A DNA stretch of 41,792 nucleotides from Candidatus Collinsella stercoripullorum. Its GTDB lineage: Bacteria > Actinomycetota > Coriobacteriia > Coriobacteriales > Coriobacteriaceae. The translations under genes were made by a program, and so were the position numbers. Below, piece after piece: positions 1-8,873 of this stretch. Position 1 is the first letter of the stretch, and each line of letters starts with the position of its first letter. The stretch covers positions 1 to 41,792 of the forward strand of contig DXAO01000049.1 in the NCBI GenBank assembly GCA_019117005.1. Direction: 5' to 3'. The notes under the pieces are model-generated. The model made no database searches and had not been told where the DNA came from. It was given only the letters and a program-made list of their open reading frames with translations.

Positions 1-368
1 TCCACCGTGAGGGTGCCGTCGACCTCGGCCACCCCGGTGACGAACCCGATCCCGACGCTGCCGCGCGGGAGGCGGGCGCCGCGGCCCCGCGCCCGCGCGA
101 GCTCGACGCCGCGGACGCGCAGGGACCCGGAGGTGGGCCGCACGAGCCCCGCCACCGCGAGCCCCAGGTCGCGCGCGCAGGACGGGTCGGCCGACAGCAG
201 GGCGGTCACGGCGCCGGGGGCGGCCTCGAAGCTCGCGAACTCGAACGAGCGGTATCCCCCGCGGGGCGCGTAGGCCGCATCGCGGCAGACCACGACGGGG
301 TCCGCCGACGGGCCGTGGGGCGAGCCTGCCTCGGGAGCGCGGGCCTGATCGGTATCGTCTGGAAGCAC
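1..368 (-). CDS. ABC-transporter ATPase-like protein with degenerate Walker A (partial, runs off left edge)
   Basis: The minus strand is open from a GTG at 368 to the window edge (about 122 codons). A GGGAGG Shine-Dalgarno sits 7 bases upstream. The protein opens with an acidic, Pro-rich leader of about 25 residues and then follows the ABC ATPase N-terminal layout: an A-loop-like aromatic stretch (YAPRGGYRSF), a beta strand ending in TALLSADPSCARDL where GPNGxGKST would be, then LAVAGLVRPTSGSLRVRGVEL. That last segment matches the classic 'LAGLxxPTSGxVxxxG' that follows Walker A. The Gly-Lys-Ser/Thr of the P-loop is absent, so ATP binding at this site is doubtful. The rest lies outside the window. 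The fold assignment is inference from pattern alone. GTG was chosen over the in-frame-shifted ATG at 390 because only the GTG frame stays open. Confidence 0.55.
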   Translation of the reverse strand, partial: MLPDDTDQARAPEAGSPHGPSADPVVVCRDAAYAPRGGYRSFEFASFEAAPGAVTALLSADPSCARDLGLAVAGLVRPTSGSLRVRGVELARARGRGARLPRGSVGIGFVTGVAEVDGTLTV

Positions 369-468
369 GGAACAACCTCCCGGTCGGCATGGGACGGCGG
401 AGGGCGCGCGGCGCCGGTCCTATCCTGTCATCTATACCCGCTCGCCGTGCCGATAACCCACCATATGA

Positions 469-501
469 GGGGGCGCCGGGCCATCGCGGCCCGGCGCCCC
501 C
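469..501 (-). terminator. GC-rich hairpin downstream of gltX
   Basis: A perfect 14-bp stem (469-482 with 488-501) and a 5-base loop lie 38 bases past the gltX stop. There is no U-run on the minus strand after the stem, so it may act as a weak or factor-assisted terminator. Confidence 0.45.
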
Positions 502-538
502 CTCGCCATCGCATCCGTCGCGGTCGGTCCCGGCGCCC

Positions 539-2020
539 CTACAGCGCCAGGGCGCGGGCGCGGTCGATGCGCGCCAGGCAGTCGGCGCGGCCGATGAGCT
601 GCATGGTCTCGCCGAGCGGCGGGCTCACCATGGTGCCGCACTCGGCGACGCGCACGGCCTGGAACACCAGGCGCTTCTTCATGTCGAGGGCCTCGGGCAG
701 CGCCTCCAGGGCGGCGTCGATCGCGCCGGCCTCCCAGGCGCCCTCCGGGACCGCCTCCAGCGCGGAGCGGGCGGCGTCCAGCACGGCCCCCATGCCCTCC
801 TTGGCCAGGCCCTTCGCCACGGACTTCTCGTCGTAGGCGAGGGTGCCCGCCGTCGCGAAGACGGGCGCCGCGACGGCCGCGGCGTCGGCGGGCATCTTGG
901 TGCGGGGGCGCACGATGGAGGCGAGCAGGGACCACCAGGCATCGTCGTGGTCGGCGCGCGCGACGGGCACGCCCGCGGCGGCGAGCTGCGGCAGCGCGAT
1001 GCCGTCCACGAACGCGTCGTCGTCCATCGCGTTGATGTACTCGGCGTTCATCCAGTCGAGCTTCTTGGGGTCGAAGGTCGCCGGGTTCTTGGAGATGCGC
1101 TCGAGCGAGAACTCGCGGGCGAGCACCTCGCGCGGGATCACGGTGGTCTCGCCGTCGAGCGACCAGCCGAGCAGCGCCAGGTAGTTCACGAAGGCGTCGG
1201 ACAGGTACCCGGCGTCGCGGTACTCCTCGACGCTCGTCGCGCCGTGGCGCTTCGAAAGCTTCTTGCCGTCGGCGCCCAAGATCATGGAGATATGGGCGAA
1301 GGTCGGCACCGGCGCGCCGAGGGCCTCGTAGACCATGACCTGGCGCGGGGTGTTGGAGAGGTGGTCGTCGCCGCGGATGACGTGCGTGATGCCCATGCAC
1401 GCGTCGTCGACCACGGTCGCGAAGTTGTAGGTGGGCGTGCCGTCGGAGCGGAAGATCACGAAGTCGTCGAGCTCCTTGGCGTCGAAGACGACCTTCCCGT
1501 GGACGGCGTCGTCGACCACCACGTCGCCGCGGTCGTCGGGCACCTTGATGCGCAGCGTGTAGGGCTCGCCGGCGTCCATGCGGCGACGCGCCTCGTCGGG
1601 GTCGATGTCGCGGCAGCGGCGCTGGTAGCCCTGGAAGGGGTCCTTGCGGGCCTGCGCCTCGGCGCGGTCGGCGGCGAGCTGCTCGGGCGTGCAGAAGCAG
1701 GGGTAGGCGCGACCCTCGGCGAGCAGGCGCTCGGCAGCCTCGCGGTACAGCGCCAGGCGCTCGGTCTGCGCGTACGGGCCGAAGTCGCCCCCGACCTCGG
1801 GACCCTCGTCCCAGTCGAGGCCCAGCCAGCGCATGGCGCGCAGGATGACCTGGGTGTTCTCCTCGGTGGAGCGCGTGGGGTCGGTGTCGTCGATGCGCAG
1901 GATGAAGGTGCCGCCGTTGGCGCGGGCGAACGCCCAGTTGTAGATGGCCGTGCGGGCGCCGCCGATATGCAGCTTGCCGGTGGGCGAGGGCGCGAAGCGC
2001 ACACGGACGTTTGAGCTCAT
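539..2020 (-). CDS. gltX: Glutamate--tRNA ligase
   Basis: Cytoplasmic class I aminoacyl-tRNA synthetase (493 aa) that charges tRNA-Glu with glutamate. The N terminus has the HIGH-type signature (APSPTGKLHIGGAR, residues about 8-21) followed by the Rossmann catalytic core. The KMSKS-type loop appears as KKLSKRHG near residue 255. The C-terminal half is the helical anticodon-binding part, and the length fits bacterial GltX. The start is the ATG at 2020, preceded by AAGGAG at good spacing. A longer frame to 2059 has no family support. A TATAAT box lies 38 bases upstream of the ATG. The gene is monocistronic in appearance. A non-discriminating role (also charging tRNA-Gln) is common where GlnRS is missing, but cannot be judged from this window. 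Confidence 0.97.
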   Translation of the reverse strand: MSSNVRVRFAPSPTGKLHIGGARTAIYNWAFARANGGTFILRIDDTDPTRSTEENTQVILRAMRWLGLDWDEGPEVGGDFGPYAQTERLALYREAAERLLAEGRAYPCFCTPEQLAADRAEAQARKDPFQGYQRRCRDIDPDEARRRMDAGEPYTLRIKVPDDRGDVVVDDAVHGKVVFDAKELDDFVIFRSDGTPTYNFATVVDDACMGITHVIRGDDHLSNTPRQVMVYEALGAPVPTFAHISMILGADGKKLSKRHGATSVEEYRDAGYLSDAFVNYLALLGWSLDGETTVIPREVLAREFSLERISKNPATFDPKKLDWMNAEYINAMDDDAFVDGIALPQLAAAGVPVARADHDDAWWSLLASIVRPRTKMPADAAAVAAPVFATAGTLAYDEKSVAKGLAKEGMGAVLDAARSALEAVPEGAWEAGAIDAALEALPEALDMKKRLVFQAVRVAECGTMVSPPLGETMQLIGRADCLARIDRARALAL

Positions 2021-2057
2021 GGATGCTCCTTGCATTCGTCGGGTTCGGAACCCCTGC

Positions 2058-2063
2058 ATTATA
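2058..2063 (-). promoter_or_regulatory. -10 box (TATAAT) of gltX
   Basis: On the minus strand TATAAT is read from 2063 to 2058. No good -35 is seen at 16-18 bases (GCGGAC at 17). A 13-base odd palindrome GGGTTCGGAACCC (2041-2053) lies between this box and the Shine-Dalgarno, inside the presumed leader. Confidence 0.5.
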
Positions 2064-2248
2064 GGGCAGGCCGCGCCCGCGTCCGCCCCGGGTCAAGGCG
2101 ATGCGACGGAAGCGACAATTAAACCCGAGTCGGGACCGCGGCGACGGGGGCGCCGTGTCTGCGGCCCGTCACGGCGACGGGGCCGCCGCGCCTGCCGGAC
2201 CCGTCATCTCCCCGCCGCGCCGCCGTCCGCGGGGATGCGGGCCGGGGC

Positions 2249-2911
2249 TCACCGCTCGGTGCCGCCGACCACGGGCTCGATATCCCCCTCGGGATGCCCG
2301 ACGATCGCCTCGAGGGCGAGCTCGAGCCCCCGGACCATGGTGTCCAGCGGCATCGTCGGCGTCCCGGCGGGCAGCTCCGGCGCCTGCTCGGCGGCGTACG
2401 GGACGTGGATGAACCCGCCGCGCACGCCCGCGGCCTCGGTCGCGCACAGGTGGAGCAGCGCGTAGAGCACCTCGTTGCAGCAGAAGGTGCCGGCGCTGAA
2501 GGACACGGCCGCCGGGATGCCCGCCGCGCGCATCCTCTCCACCATGGCGTGCACCGGCACCGTCGCGAAGTACGCGTCCGGCCCTCCGGGGACGACCGGG
2601 ACCCCGCGCGGGCGCGCGCCGTCGTTGTCCGGGATGCGCGCGAGGGCGTAGTTGATGCCCACGAACTCGGGGGTGATGCGGCTCCGCCCGCCCGCCTGCC
2701 CCACGCAGACCACGGCGTCCGGCCGCAGCCCGCGCACCAGGCCGCGCAGCTCCTCCGCATCGCGACCGAACGCGACGGGGAGCGCATGCGCGAGGACCCG
2801 CGCCCCCGCCACCTCCGCCGGGAGGCGGCGCACCGCCTCCAGCGCCGGGTTGGCGACCGCGCCGCCGAACGGCTCGAAACCGGTCACCAGGATCCTCATG
2901 GCCTCCGCCAT
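2249..2911 (-). CDS. pcp: Pyroglutamyl-peptidase I (pyrrolidone-carboxylate peptidase)
   Basis: Cysteine peptidase of family C15 (220 aa) that removes N-terminal pyroglutamate from peptides in the cytoplasm. It opens with the family signature RILVTGFEPFGG. The catalytic Glu is in ITPEFVGIN, the Cys in FSAGTFCCNEVLYALLH and the His in GGFIHVPY, so the triad is complete. Length is normal for Pcp. The start at 2911 was chosen for its GGGAGGGG Shine-Dalgarno 6 bases upstream. An internal ATG at 2899 (MRILVTG), also with a GGAGG, would be equally compatible with the family. It lies between gltX (same strand, about 230 bases downstream) and a divergent serine dehydratase. Confidence 0.93.
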   Translation of the reverse strand: MAEAMRILVTGFEPFGGAVANPALEAVRRLPAEVAGARVLAHALPVAFGRDAEELRGLVRGLRPDAVVCVGQAGGRSRITPEFVGINYALARIPDNDGARPRGVPVVPGGPDAYFATVPVHAMVERMRAAGIPAAVSFSAGTFCCNEVLYALLHLCATEAAGVRGGFIHVPYAAEQAPELPAGTPTMPLDTMVRGLELALEAIVGHPEGDIEPVVGGTER

Positions 2912-3262
2912 CGCGGCCCCTCCCATCGCGCGCCCCGATGTGGCGACGGTCCGCCCCGATCGCGCGACGCATCGCGCCGGGCCCCAGGGCGCGCGGGGCT
3001 GCCCGCGCGCGTCGCCACCGTCTGATTATGGCACGGGGCCGCCCCGTGTCCACGGCCGGACGCGGCGCCCCGCCCGGCGGGCGGCCCCGCCCCCGCGCGG
3101 TCAGGGACCGGGCAGATATGGAGATTCCCGCACCGCGCCCGCGTTCGCGCCGGTCGCCGCGCGGGCACCGACCCCGCGCGGCATCGGGGATGGCGTTCGC
3201 GCCCCGCTCGCGCGACAATGGACGGGCTGGAACCCGCACCGCGCCGCGACGAAGGAGCGCCC
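2912..3262. other. Divergent intergenic region pcp / L-serine dehydratase
   Basis: 351 bases, very G+C rich, must hold both promoters. No convincing -35/-10 pair, hairpin terminator or small gene was recognised. Open frames across it are codon shadows without Shine-Dalgarno. Confidence 0.5.
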
Positions 3263-4867
3263 ATGGCATCCAAACCCCAGACCCTCGCCACCACCTCCGC
3301 CTTCGAGATCCTCGGGCCCGTGATGGTCGGACCCTCCTCGTCCCACACCGCCGGCGCGCTGCGCTGCGCCCAGGTGGCCGCCTCCCTGCTCGAAGGCGAC
3401 ATCGCGCGGGTGCGCTTCCGCCTGTGGAACAGCTTCGCGCACACCTACCGCGGGCACGGCACCGACCGCGCGCTCGTGGCGGGCATCCTGGGGCTCGCCA
3501 CCGACGACGAGCGCATCCGAGACGCCTTCGGCCTAGCCGGGGAGCGCGGCGTCTCCTTCGAGTTCGACATCGCCGGCGACGACCCCTCGCTGCATCCCAA
3601 CACCGTCGACATCGAGATGTCCGACGGCTCGGGCGCCGCCGCGGCCGTGCGCGGCGAGAGCCTGGGGGGCGGGCGCGTGCGCATCAGCCGCATCAACGGC
3701 GTGGGCGTCGACATCTCCGGCGCGTACTCCACGCTGTTCGTCGCGCACCGCGACGTGCCCGGCGCCCTCGCCTCGCTCGCGAGCCTGCTCGCGGAGGCCC
3801 GCGTGAACATCGCCTTCTGCCGCACCTACCGCACCGAGGCGGGGGGACGGGCGTACTCGGTCTTCGAGACCGACGGCGCCCCCGACCCCGCGGTGCTGCC
3901 GCGCGTGCGCGCGCTGGACGCGGTCGACAACGCGACCTTCATCGAGGTCCCCGGGTCCGCCTCGACGCTCGCCCCGGGCGTCTCCACGCCCGAGATGTTC
4001 GACGACGCCGCCCAGCTCGTCGACGCCTGCTCGGAGCGCGGCCTCACGATCGGCGGGGTCATGGCCCTGCGCGAGGCGCGCCTGACCGGCGGGGAGCGCG
4101 CGGCGCGGTCCATGCGTCGCGTGCTCGAGGTCATGCGCGAGGAGACCTCCTCCCCCATCGCCGCGCCCGCGCGCTCCCTGGGCGGCTTCATCGGGGGCGA
4201 GGCGCGGCTCGTCGACTCCGCGGGCGAGCGCGTCGGGGCCGCGCTCATGGGCGCCGTCCAGACCGACGCCGTCGCCCGCGCCATGGCGGTCCTCGAGCGC
4301 AGCGCGAGCATGGGCGTGATCGTGGCCGCGCCGACCGCCGGGTCCTCCGGCGTCGTCCCGGGCTGCGTGCTCGCCCTCGCCGACCACCTGGGGCTCGGCG
4401 ACGCGGCGGTCGAGGAGGCCCTCTACTGCGCCGCCGCCGTCGGCCTGGTCCTGTCCACGTCGGCGTGCGTCGCCGGCGCCGAGGGCGGCTGCCAGGCGGA
4501 GGTCGGCAGCGCCGCCGCCATGGCGGCCGCCGCGCTCGTGCAGATGCTCGGGGGGACTCCCGCCTGCGCGCTCGACGCCGCCTCCATCGCCCTGTCCAAC
4601 CTGCTGGGCCTCGTCTGCGACCCGGTCGGCGGCCTGGTCGAGGTCCCCTGCCAGAACCGCAACGCCATCGGGGTCGCCGCGGCGTTCTCCTCGGCCCAGC
4701 TCGCGCTCTCGGGGATCGCCAGCCTCGTCCCCTTCGACGAGATGGCGCAGGTTATGCTCAAGGTCGGCCGGGCGCTCCCGGCGAGCCTCAGGGAGACCGC
4801 GAAGGGCGGTACCGCCCAGGCCCCCGCGGCGCTCGAGGCCTGCCGCCGCTGCGGCATCTGCGGATAG
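3263..4867 (+). CDS. sdaA: L-serine ammonia-lyase, iron-sulfur-dependent, single-chain type
   Basis: Converts L-serine to pyruvate and ammonia with an oxygen-sensitive 4Fe-4S cluster (534 aa). The N-terminal beta domain carries GPVMVGPSSSHTAGALR (residues about 15-31), the family fingerprint. An ACT-like segment follows near residues 160-205 (VPGALASLASLLAEARVNIAF). The alpha domain occupies about 240 to the end. Cysteines in VPGCVLAL, EGGCQAEVG and VEVPCQNRN are the likely cluster ligands. Beta and alpha parts, separate in Firmicutes, are joined here as in other single-chain enzymes. The protein ends with CRRCGICG. Start: ATG at 3263 with GAAGGAG 5-6 bases upstream. The longer frame from 3218 lacks support. 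Confidence 0.95.
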   Translation: MASKPQTLATTSAFEILGPVMVGPSSSHTAGALRCAQVAASLLEGDIARVRFRLWNSFAHTYRGHGTDRALVAGILGLATDDERIRDAFGLAGERGVSFEFDIAGDDPSLHPNTVDIEMSDGSGAAAAVRGESLGGGRVRISRINGVGVDISGAYSTLFVAHRDVPGALASLASLLAEARVNIAFCRTYRTEAGGRAYSVFETDGAPDPAVLPRVRALDAVDNATFIEVPGSASTLAPGVSTPEMFDDAAQLVDACSERGLTIGGVMALREARLTGGERAARSMRRVLEVMREETSSPIAAPARSLGGFIGGEARLVDSAGERVGAALMGAVQTDAVARAMAVLERSASMGVIVAAPTAGSSGVVPGCVLALADHLGLGDAAVEEALYCAAAVGLVLSTSACVAGAEGGCQAEVGSAAAMAAAALVQMLGGTPACALDAASIALSNLLGLVCDPVGGLVEVPCQNRNAIGVAAAFSSAQLALSGIASLVPFDEMAQVMLKVGRALPASLRETAKGGTAQAPAALEACRRCGICG

Positions 4868-4944
4868 GCGGCCCGCTTCCTCATCGCGGGGAGGAATTAC
4901 CTGAAAAACACATGCATACGGACCACTGCGTCCGCACATGCAGG

Positions 4945-4950
4945 TATAAT
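4945..4950 (+). promoter_or_regulatory. -10 box (TATAAT) before the L,D-transpeptidase gene
   Basis: Perfect TATAAT 66 bases before the ATG at 5016. The -35 at 17 bases (ACCACT) is poor. An inverted repeat CGGAC-N6-GTCCG sits just upstream in the -35 area and could be an operator. Confidence 0.45.
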
Positions 4951-5015
4951 CCTCCCGAACCGACATCCGGCCCGCGCACGGGCCGCATATCTGAGCGCGA
5001 AGGAACTGACCGAGC

Positions 5016-6884
5016 ATGAACGACAACCGAACCGAGGGACGCATCGTTCCCCCTCGCCCCATTCAGACCGGGGCGCACCGCGCCCGCCCGAACGACGCCG
5101 GGTCCCTGCGCCCCGTCGACCCCGCGCGCCTGGCCTCCGTCCGCGCCGCGCACGCCCGCGCCGCGGGGACCCAGCACCCTGCGGGGGCCCAGCCGGGCCC
5201 CCAGGCCCGTCGCGGGGGGACCGACCCCGACAGCACCGTGTACATGAGCGCCGCGGCCACCCGCCGCGCGGCGGCCCGGCCCGGCGCCGCGCCCGCGGCC
5301 CCCGCGCACCGTGCGCAGCGCGCGGCGGGGCCGGATGCGACCGCCCGCATGGCGGCGGTCCGCCCCTCCGCGGGCGACGGGCTGCCCCCCGTCGACGCCG
5401 GCACCGCCTTCGGCGGCGATGCGGAGGAGCCGCGCCCGGGCGGCCGCCGCGGGCTGAAGATCGCGCTCGCCGCCGCCGCGGGCGTGCTCGTCGTCGGCTA
5501 CATCGCCGGCGCCGTCGCCTTCTCCAACATCTACTACCCCGGCACCTCCATCGCCGGGGTCGACGTGTCCCTCACGGGAGCCGGCGAGGCCGCGGACCGC
5601 ATCGAGGCCTCCGTGGGCGCCTACACGCTCAAGGTCTCGGGCCTGGGCTTCGACTGGGCCTACGAGCCCGAGGCGGGCACGTTCACCGTCGACGCGCAGG
5701 CGGAGGCGGATGCCGTCCTCGGCGCCAACGAGGCGCTCATCTGGCCGGTCCGGCTGATCGGCAACCTCGTCTCCGGCGGCTCGGATTCCGCGACCGACCC
5801 CTCGGCGCTGTCCGTGACCTACGACGAGGCGGCGTTCGAGGAGGCGCTCGGCGCGGCGATCGACCAGTTCAACGCCGACCGCCCCGGCACCTTCGACGCC
5901 GCGGGGGCCTATGACGAGGAGGCGGGCATGTTCACCGTCGCCCGTGCGCGCGCCAGCCAGAAGCTCGGCCGCGACGCCGTCATCTCCGCCGCCAAGCAGG
6001 CTGTGGCGTCGGCCGAGACCTCGCTCGAGCTCGACGACTCCATGTACGAGCCGCTCGCGGGCGGGGCGAGCGACGAGGAGCTCCAGGCGGCGTGCGACGC
6101 CGCCAACGAGATCATCGGCGTCAACGTCGACCTCAAGATGGGCGGCACGGTGGTCGCGACGCTCGACGGCAAGACGATGACCCAGTGGATCACCTTCGAC
6201 GAGAACCTCGACCCCACCCTGAACTCCGAGGGGCTCGCGGCCTGGATCCGCCAGCTCGCCGCCGCCCAGCTCGACACGGTCGGCACCGAGCGCAGCTACA
6301 CGCGCCCCGACGGCAAGGTGGTCAACGTCTCCGGCGGCACCTACGGCTGGATCAGCGACGAGGCGGCGCTCGCCGAGCTCATCCAGCAGGCCGTGGCGAA
6401 CAAGCAGACCGGCGAGATCGAGATCCCCACGAAGCAGACGGCCGCGGCGTACCACGGCGCCGGCGGGCGCGACTGGGGCGCCTACGTCGACATCGACATC
6501 TCGGAGCAGCATGTGCGCTACTACGACGCCAACGACAACCTGCTGTGGGAGTCGGGCTGCATCACCGGCAACCCCAACGAGGGCAACGACACGCCGACGG
6601 GCATCTACAGCATCAACAACCTCGAGCGCGACGTGGCGCTCGTGGGCAAGAAGGACCCCGCGACCGGCGAGCCCGAGTACGTCTCCTACGTGGACTACTG
6701 GATGAGCTTCATCGGCTCGGCCATCGGCCTGCACGATGCGGACTGGCAGGCGTCCTCGAGCTTCTCCGACCCGACCGCCTACACCTGGACCGGCAGCCAC
6801 GGCTGCGTGAACCTGCCGCCCGACAAGGCCGCCGAGCTGTTCGGCATCCTGCAGGTCGGCGACTGCGTGATCGTGCACAACTGA
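5016..6884 (+). CDS. L,D-transpeptidase (YkuD) with PG4-type stalk, single-pass membrane protein
   Basis: Peptidoglycan cross-linking enzyme (622 aa) forming 3-3 links or attaching proteins outside the membrane. Residues 1-145 are a Pro/Ala/Arg-rich, presumably disordered cytoplasmic tail. One membrane helix follows (KIALAAAAGVLVVGYIAGAV, about 148-168). Residues about 180-480 resemble the 'putative peptidoglycan binding' PG4 module seen before YkuD domains. The YkuD domain is C-terminal, with a His in IGLHDADW and the catalytic motif SHGCVNLP about 25 residues from the end. All catalytic residues are present. The long N-terminal tail is unusual. Start ATG 5016 has AAGGA upstream at longish spacing. 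A terminator follows the gene. Confidence 0.93.
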   Translation: MNDNRTEGRIVPPRPIQTGAHRARPNDAGSLRPVDPARLASVRAAHARAAGTQHPAGAQPGPQARRGGTDPDSTVYMSAAATRRAAARPGAAPAAPAHRAQRAAGPDATARMAAVRPSAGDGLPPVDAGTAFGGDAEEPRPGGRRGLKIALAAAAGVLVVGYIAGAVAFSNIYYPGTSIAGVDVSLTGAGEAADRIEASVGAYTLKVSGLGFDWAYEPEAGTFTVDAQAEADAVLGANEALIWPVRLIGNLVSGGSDSATDPSALSVTYDEAAFEEALGAAIDQFNADRPGTFDAAGAYDEEAGMFTVARARASQKLGRDAVISAAKQAVASAETSLELDDSMYEPLAGGASDEELQAACDAANEIIGVNVDLKMGGTVVATLDGKTMTQWITFDENLDPTLNSEGLAAWIRQLAAAQLDTVGTERSYTRPDGKVVNVSGGTYGWISDEAALAELIQQAVANKQTGEIEIPTKQTAAAYHGAGGRDWGAYVDIDISEQHVRYYDANDNLLWESGCITGNPNEGNDTPTGIYSINNLERDVALVGKKDPATGEPEYVSYVDYWMSFIGSAIGLHDADWQASSSFSDPTAYTWTGSHGCVNLPPDKAAELFGILQVGDCVIVHN

Positions 6885-6949
6885 CGCGGCGCGGCCGCAG
6901 CCGCCCCGCGTCATCCCCCGTCCCCCGCGGCGACGGTGCGCCCACCCCG

Positions 6950-6984
6950 CGCCCGCATCCGGCACCTCCCGGATGCGGGCGTTT
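6950..6984 (+). terminator. Rho-independent terminator after the L,D-transpeptidase gene
   Basis: A perfect 13-bp stem (6950-6962 with 6969-6981), a 6-base loop CACCTC and a short TTT on the plus strand. Located 66 bases past the stop. Confidence 0.65.
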
Positions 6985-7092
6985 CCGTATGCGGCGTGCT
7001 ACGATACCCCCGACCGACCCGGGCCGGCACCGCGCACCGCCGGCACCCCGCGGGGTCGGACCCGCCGGATCCCATCGCGAGAAGGGGGCGCC

Positions 7093-7773
7093 ATGGGCGC
7101 GAGAATCCTTTTGGTCGAAGACGACCCGCTCATCGTCGAGTCGCTCACCGAGCTGCTCGTCGGCGAGGGCTACTCGGTCGCGACCGCATCGACCCAGCGC
7201 GACGCCATCGAGCGGGCCCTCGGCGACAGCGCGTGCCGCCTCGTCCTGCTCGACATCTCGCTGGCCGACGGCAACGGTTTCGCCGTCTGCTCCGCCGTGA
7301 AGGCGGAGCGCCCCGAGGTCCCCGTCATCTTCCTCACCGCCTCCGATGACGAGTTCAACACGGTCACCGGCCTGACCATGGGCGCTGACGACTACGTCGC
7401 CAAGCCCTTCCGGCCCCGCGAGCTGCTCGCGCGCATCGCCGCCGCGCTGCGCCGCGCCCAGCCCGAGCGGCGCGCGCTCAGGCTGGGCCCCCTGGCCATC
7501 GACCCCGACCGCGCCCGCGTGGAGCGCGACGGCGCCGAGGTGGCCCTGTCCGCCCTGGAGTACCGCCTGCTCCTGCTGTTCGCCGCGAACCCCGGGAAGC
7601 TCGTCACGCGCGAGGCCATCCGGGATGCCCTGTGGGACGAGGCGGGGACCTATATCGAGGAGAACACGCTGTCCGTCTACATCAAGCGGCTGCGCGACAA
7701 GATCGAGGACGACCCGGCGCATCCCTCCCTCATCGTGAACGTGCGCGGCCTCGGCTACCGCGCCCGCGGGTAA
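7093..7773 (+). CDS. OmpR/PhoB-family response regulator
   Basis: Two-domain cytoplasmic transcription regulator (226 aa). The receiver domain holds the acidic pair (VEDDPL), the phospho-acceptor Asp in LLDISLADGNG (about residue 54), the Thr in FLTASDDEF and the Lys in VAKPFRP. The C-terminal winged helix occupies about 130-226 (LSALEYRLL, LSVYIKRLRDKIEDD, IVNVRGLGYR). Start ATG 7093 has GAAGGGGG upstream. The kinase gene begins 13 bases after the stop, and ABC transporter genes follow, so it most likely controls that transporter. Candidate binding repeats lie at 8874-8897, ahead of the ATPase gene. Confidence 0.95.
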   Translation: MGARILLVEDDPLIVESLTELLVGEGYSVATASTQRDAIERALGDSACRLVLLDISLADGNGFAVCSAVKAERPEVPVIFLTASDDEFNTVTGLTMGADDYVAKPFRPRELLARIAAALRRAQPERRALRLGPLAIDPDRARVERDGAEVALSALEYRLLLLFAANPGKLVTREAIRDALWDEAGTYIEENTLSVYIKRLRDKIEDDPAHPSLIVNVRGLGYRARG

Positions 7774-7786
7774 GGGGCGATGCGCC

Positions 7787-8860
7787 GTGCTCGCCCGCAA
7801 CCGCGCCTTCGCGCGCGCCCTCGCCGCCTCCGTCCTCGCGACCGCCGCGCTCGCCCTCGTCCTCGGATCCGTGCCCGGCGCCCCGCCCGCCCTCTGCGTC
7901 GCCGCCGGCGCGCTCGCCGCGGCGCTCCCCCTGTGCGCCCTCACCGTCGCGCGCTACCGCGCCATCGCACGGCTCGCCGAGCGGCTCGACGAGAGGCTCC
8001 ACAGCGACCGCGCGCCCGGGTTCGATGACATGCGCGAGGGGGAGCTCGCCGTCCTGGCCAGCGAGCTCGGCAAGCTCACGCAGCGCCTCGCCCTGACCGC
8101 CGAGCAGCTCGAGCGGGAGCGCGCCCGGCTCGCCGACGCGCTCGCCGACATCTCCCATCAGCTGAAGACGCCGCTCACCCAGCTCTCCCTCACCACCGAG
8201 CTCATCCGCACCCGCGTGGCGGCCTCCGGCGGCGACAGGATCGACGCGGCGGCGGTGCGCGACATCGCCTCCCGGCTGCGCCGCGCGGAGCTGCTGCAGG
8301 AGCGCATCGGCTGGCTCGTCTCCGCCCTGCTCAAGCTCGCCCGCATCGATGCGGGGACGGTCGCGCTCGCAGCGGGGCACGTGGATGCCGCGAAGCTGGT
8401 CGACGAGGCGGTCTCGGGGCTCGCCATCGCCTTCGATATCGCGGACGTGGCCGTCGACGTGTCGGTCCAACCCGGGGCGGGCTTCAGGGGCGACGCGCGC
8501 TGGAGCGCCGAGGCCCTGGCGAACGTGCTCAAGAACTGCATCGAGCACACGCCCGCCGGCGGGTGCGTGCGCATCCGCGCGACCGAGGACGCGCTCGCCT
8601 GCCGGATCGCGGTCGAGGACACCGGCGGCGGCATCGCCGAGGAGGACCTCCCCCACATCTTCGAGCGCTTCTACCGCGGGCGCGGGGCGGGCGGCGCGGC
8701 GGGCGAGGTGGAGCCGGCGGGCGTGGGCATCGGGCTCGCCCTCGCGAAGAGCCTCGTGACGGCCCAGGAGGGCCGCATCACCGCCTGCAACGCGACGGGC
8801 CCCGACGGGCGCGTCAGCGGGGCGCGCTTCACCATCGCCTTCTTCAAGGCCGTCGTGTGA
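7787..8860 (+). CDS. Sensor histidine kinase with two closely spaced membrane helices
   Basis: Membrane kinase (357 aa). Two N-terminal helices (about residues 8-26 and 30-50) are separated by only a few residues, so there is practically no extracellular sensor domain. This is the intramembrane-sensing layout that usually pairs with Bce-type ABC transporters. The phospho-acceptor His is in DISHQLKTPLTQ (about residue 124). The N box is NVLKNCIEHTP, G1 is DTGGGIAEED, the F box is FERFYRG and G2 is GVGIGLALAK. Start GTG at 7787, 13 bases after the regulator stop (AAGGGG upstream). The overlapping ATG at 7780 is in another frame. Signal input probably comes from the downstream transporter rather than a ligand domain. 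Confidence 0.92.
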   Translation: MLARNRAFARALAASVLATAALALVLGSVPGAPPALCVAAGALAAALPLCALTVARYRAIARLAERLDERLHSDRAPGFDDMREGELAVLASELGKLTQRLALTAEQLERERARLADALADISHQLKTPLTQLSLTTELIRTRVAASGGDRIDAAAVRDIASRLRRAELLQERIGWLVSALLKLARIDAGTVALAAGHVDAAKLVDEAVSGLAIAFDIADVAVDVSVQPGAGFRGDARWSAEALANVLKNCIEHTPAGGCVRIRATEDALACRIAVEDTGGGIAEEDLPHIFERFYRGRGAGGAAGEVEPAGVGIGLALAKSLVTAQEGRITACNATGPDGRVSGARFTIAFFKAVV

Positions 8861-8873
8861 GCGCCGCGTCCCC

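Noticed and set aside
389..2014. Plus-strand frame of 541 codons opposite gltX
   Set aside because: Shadow of gltX in G+C-rich DNA. No family features, no Shine-Dalgarno.
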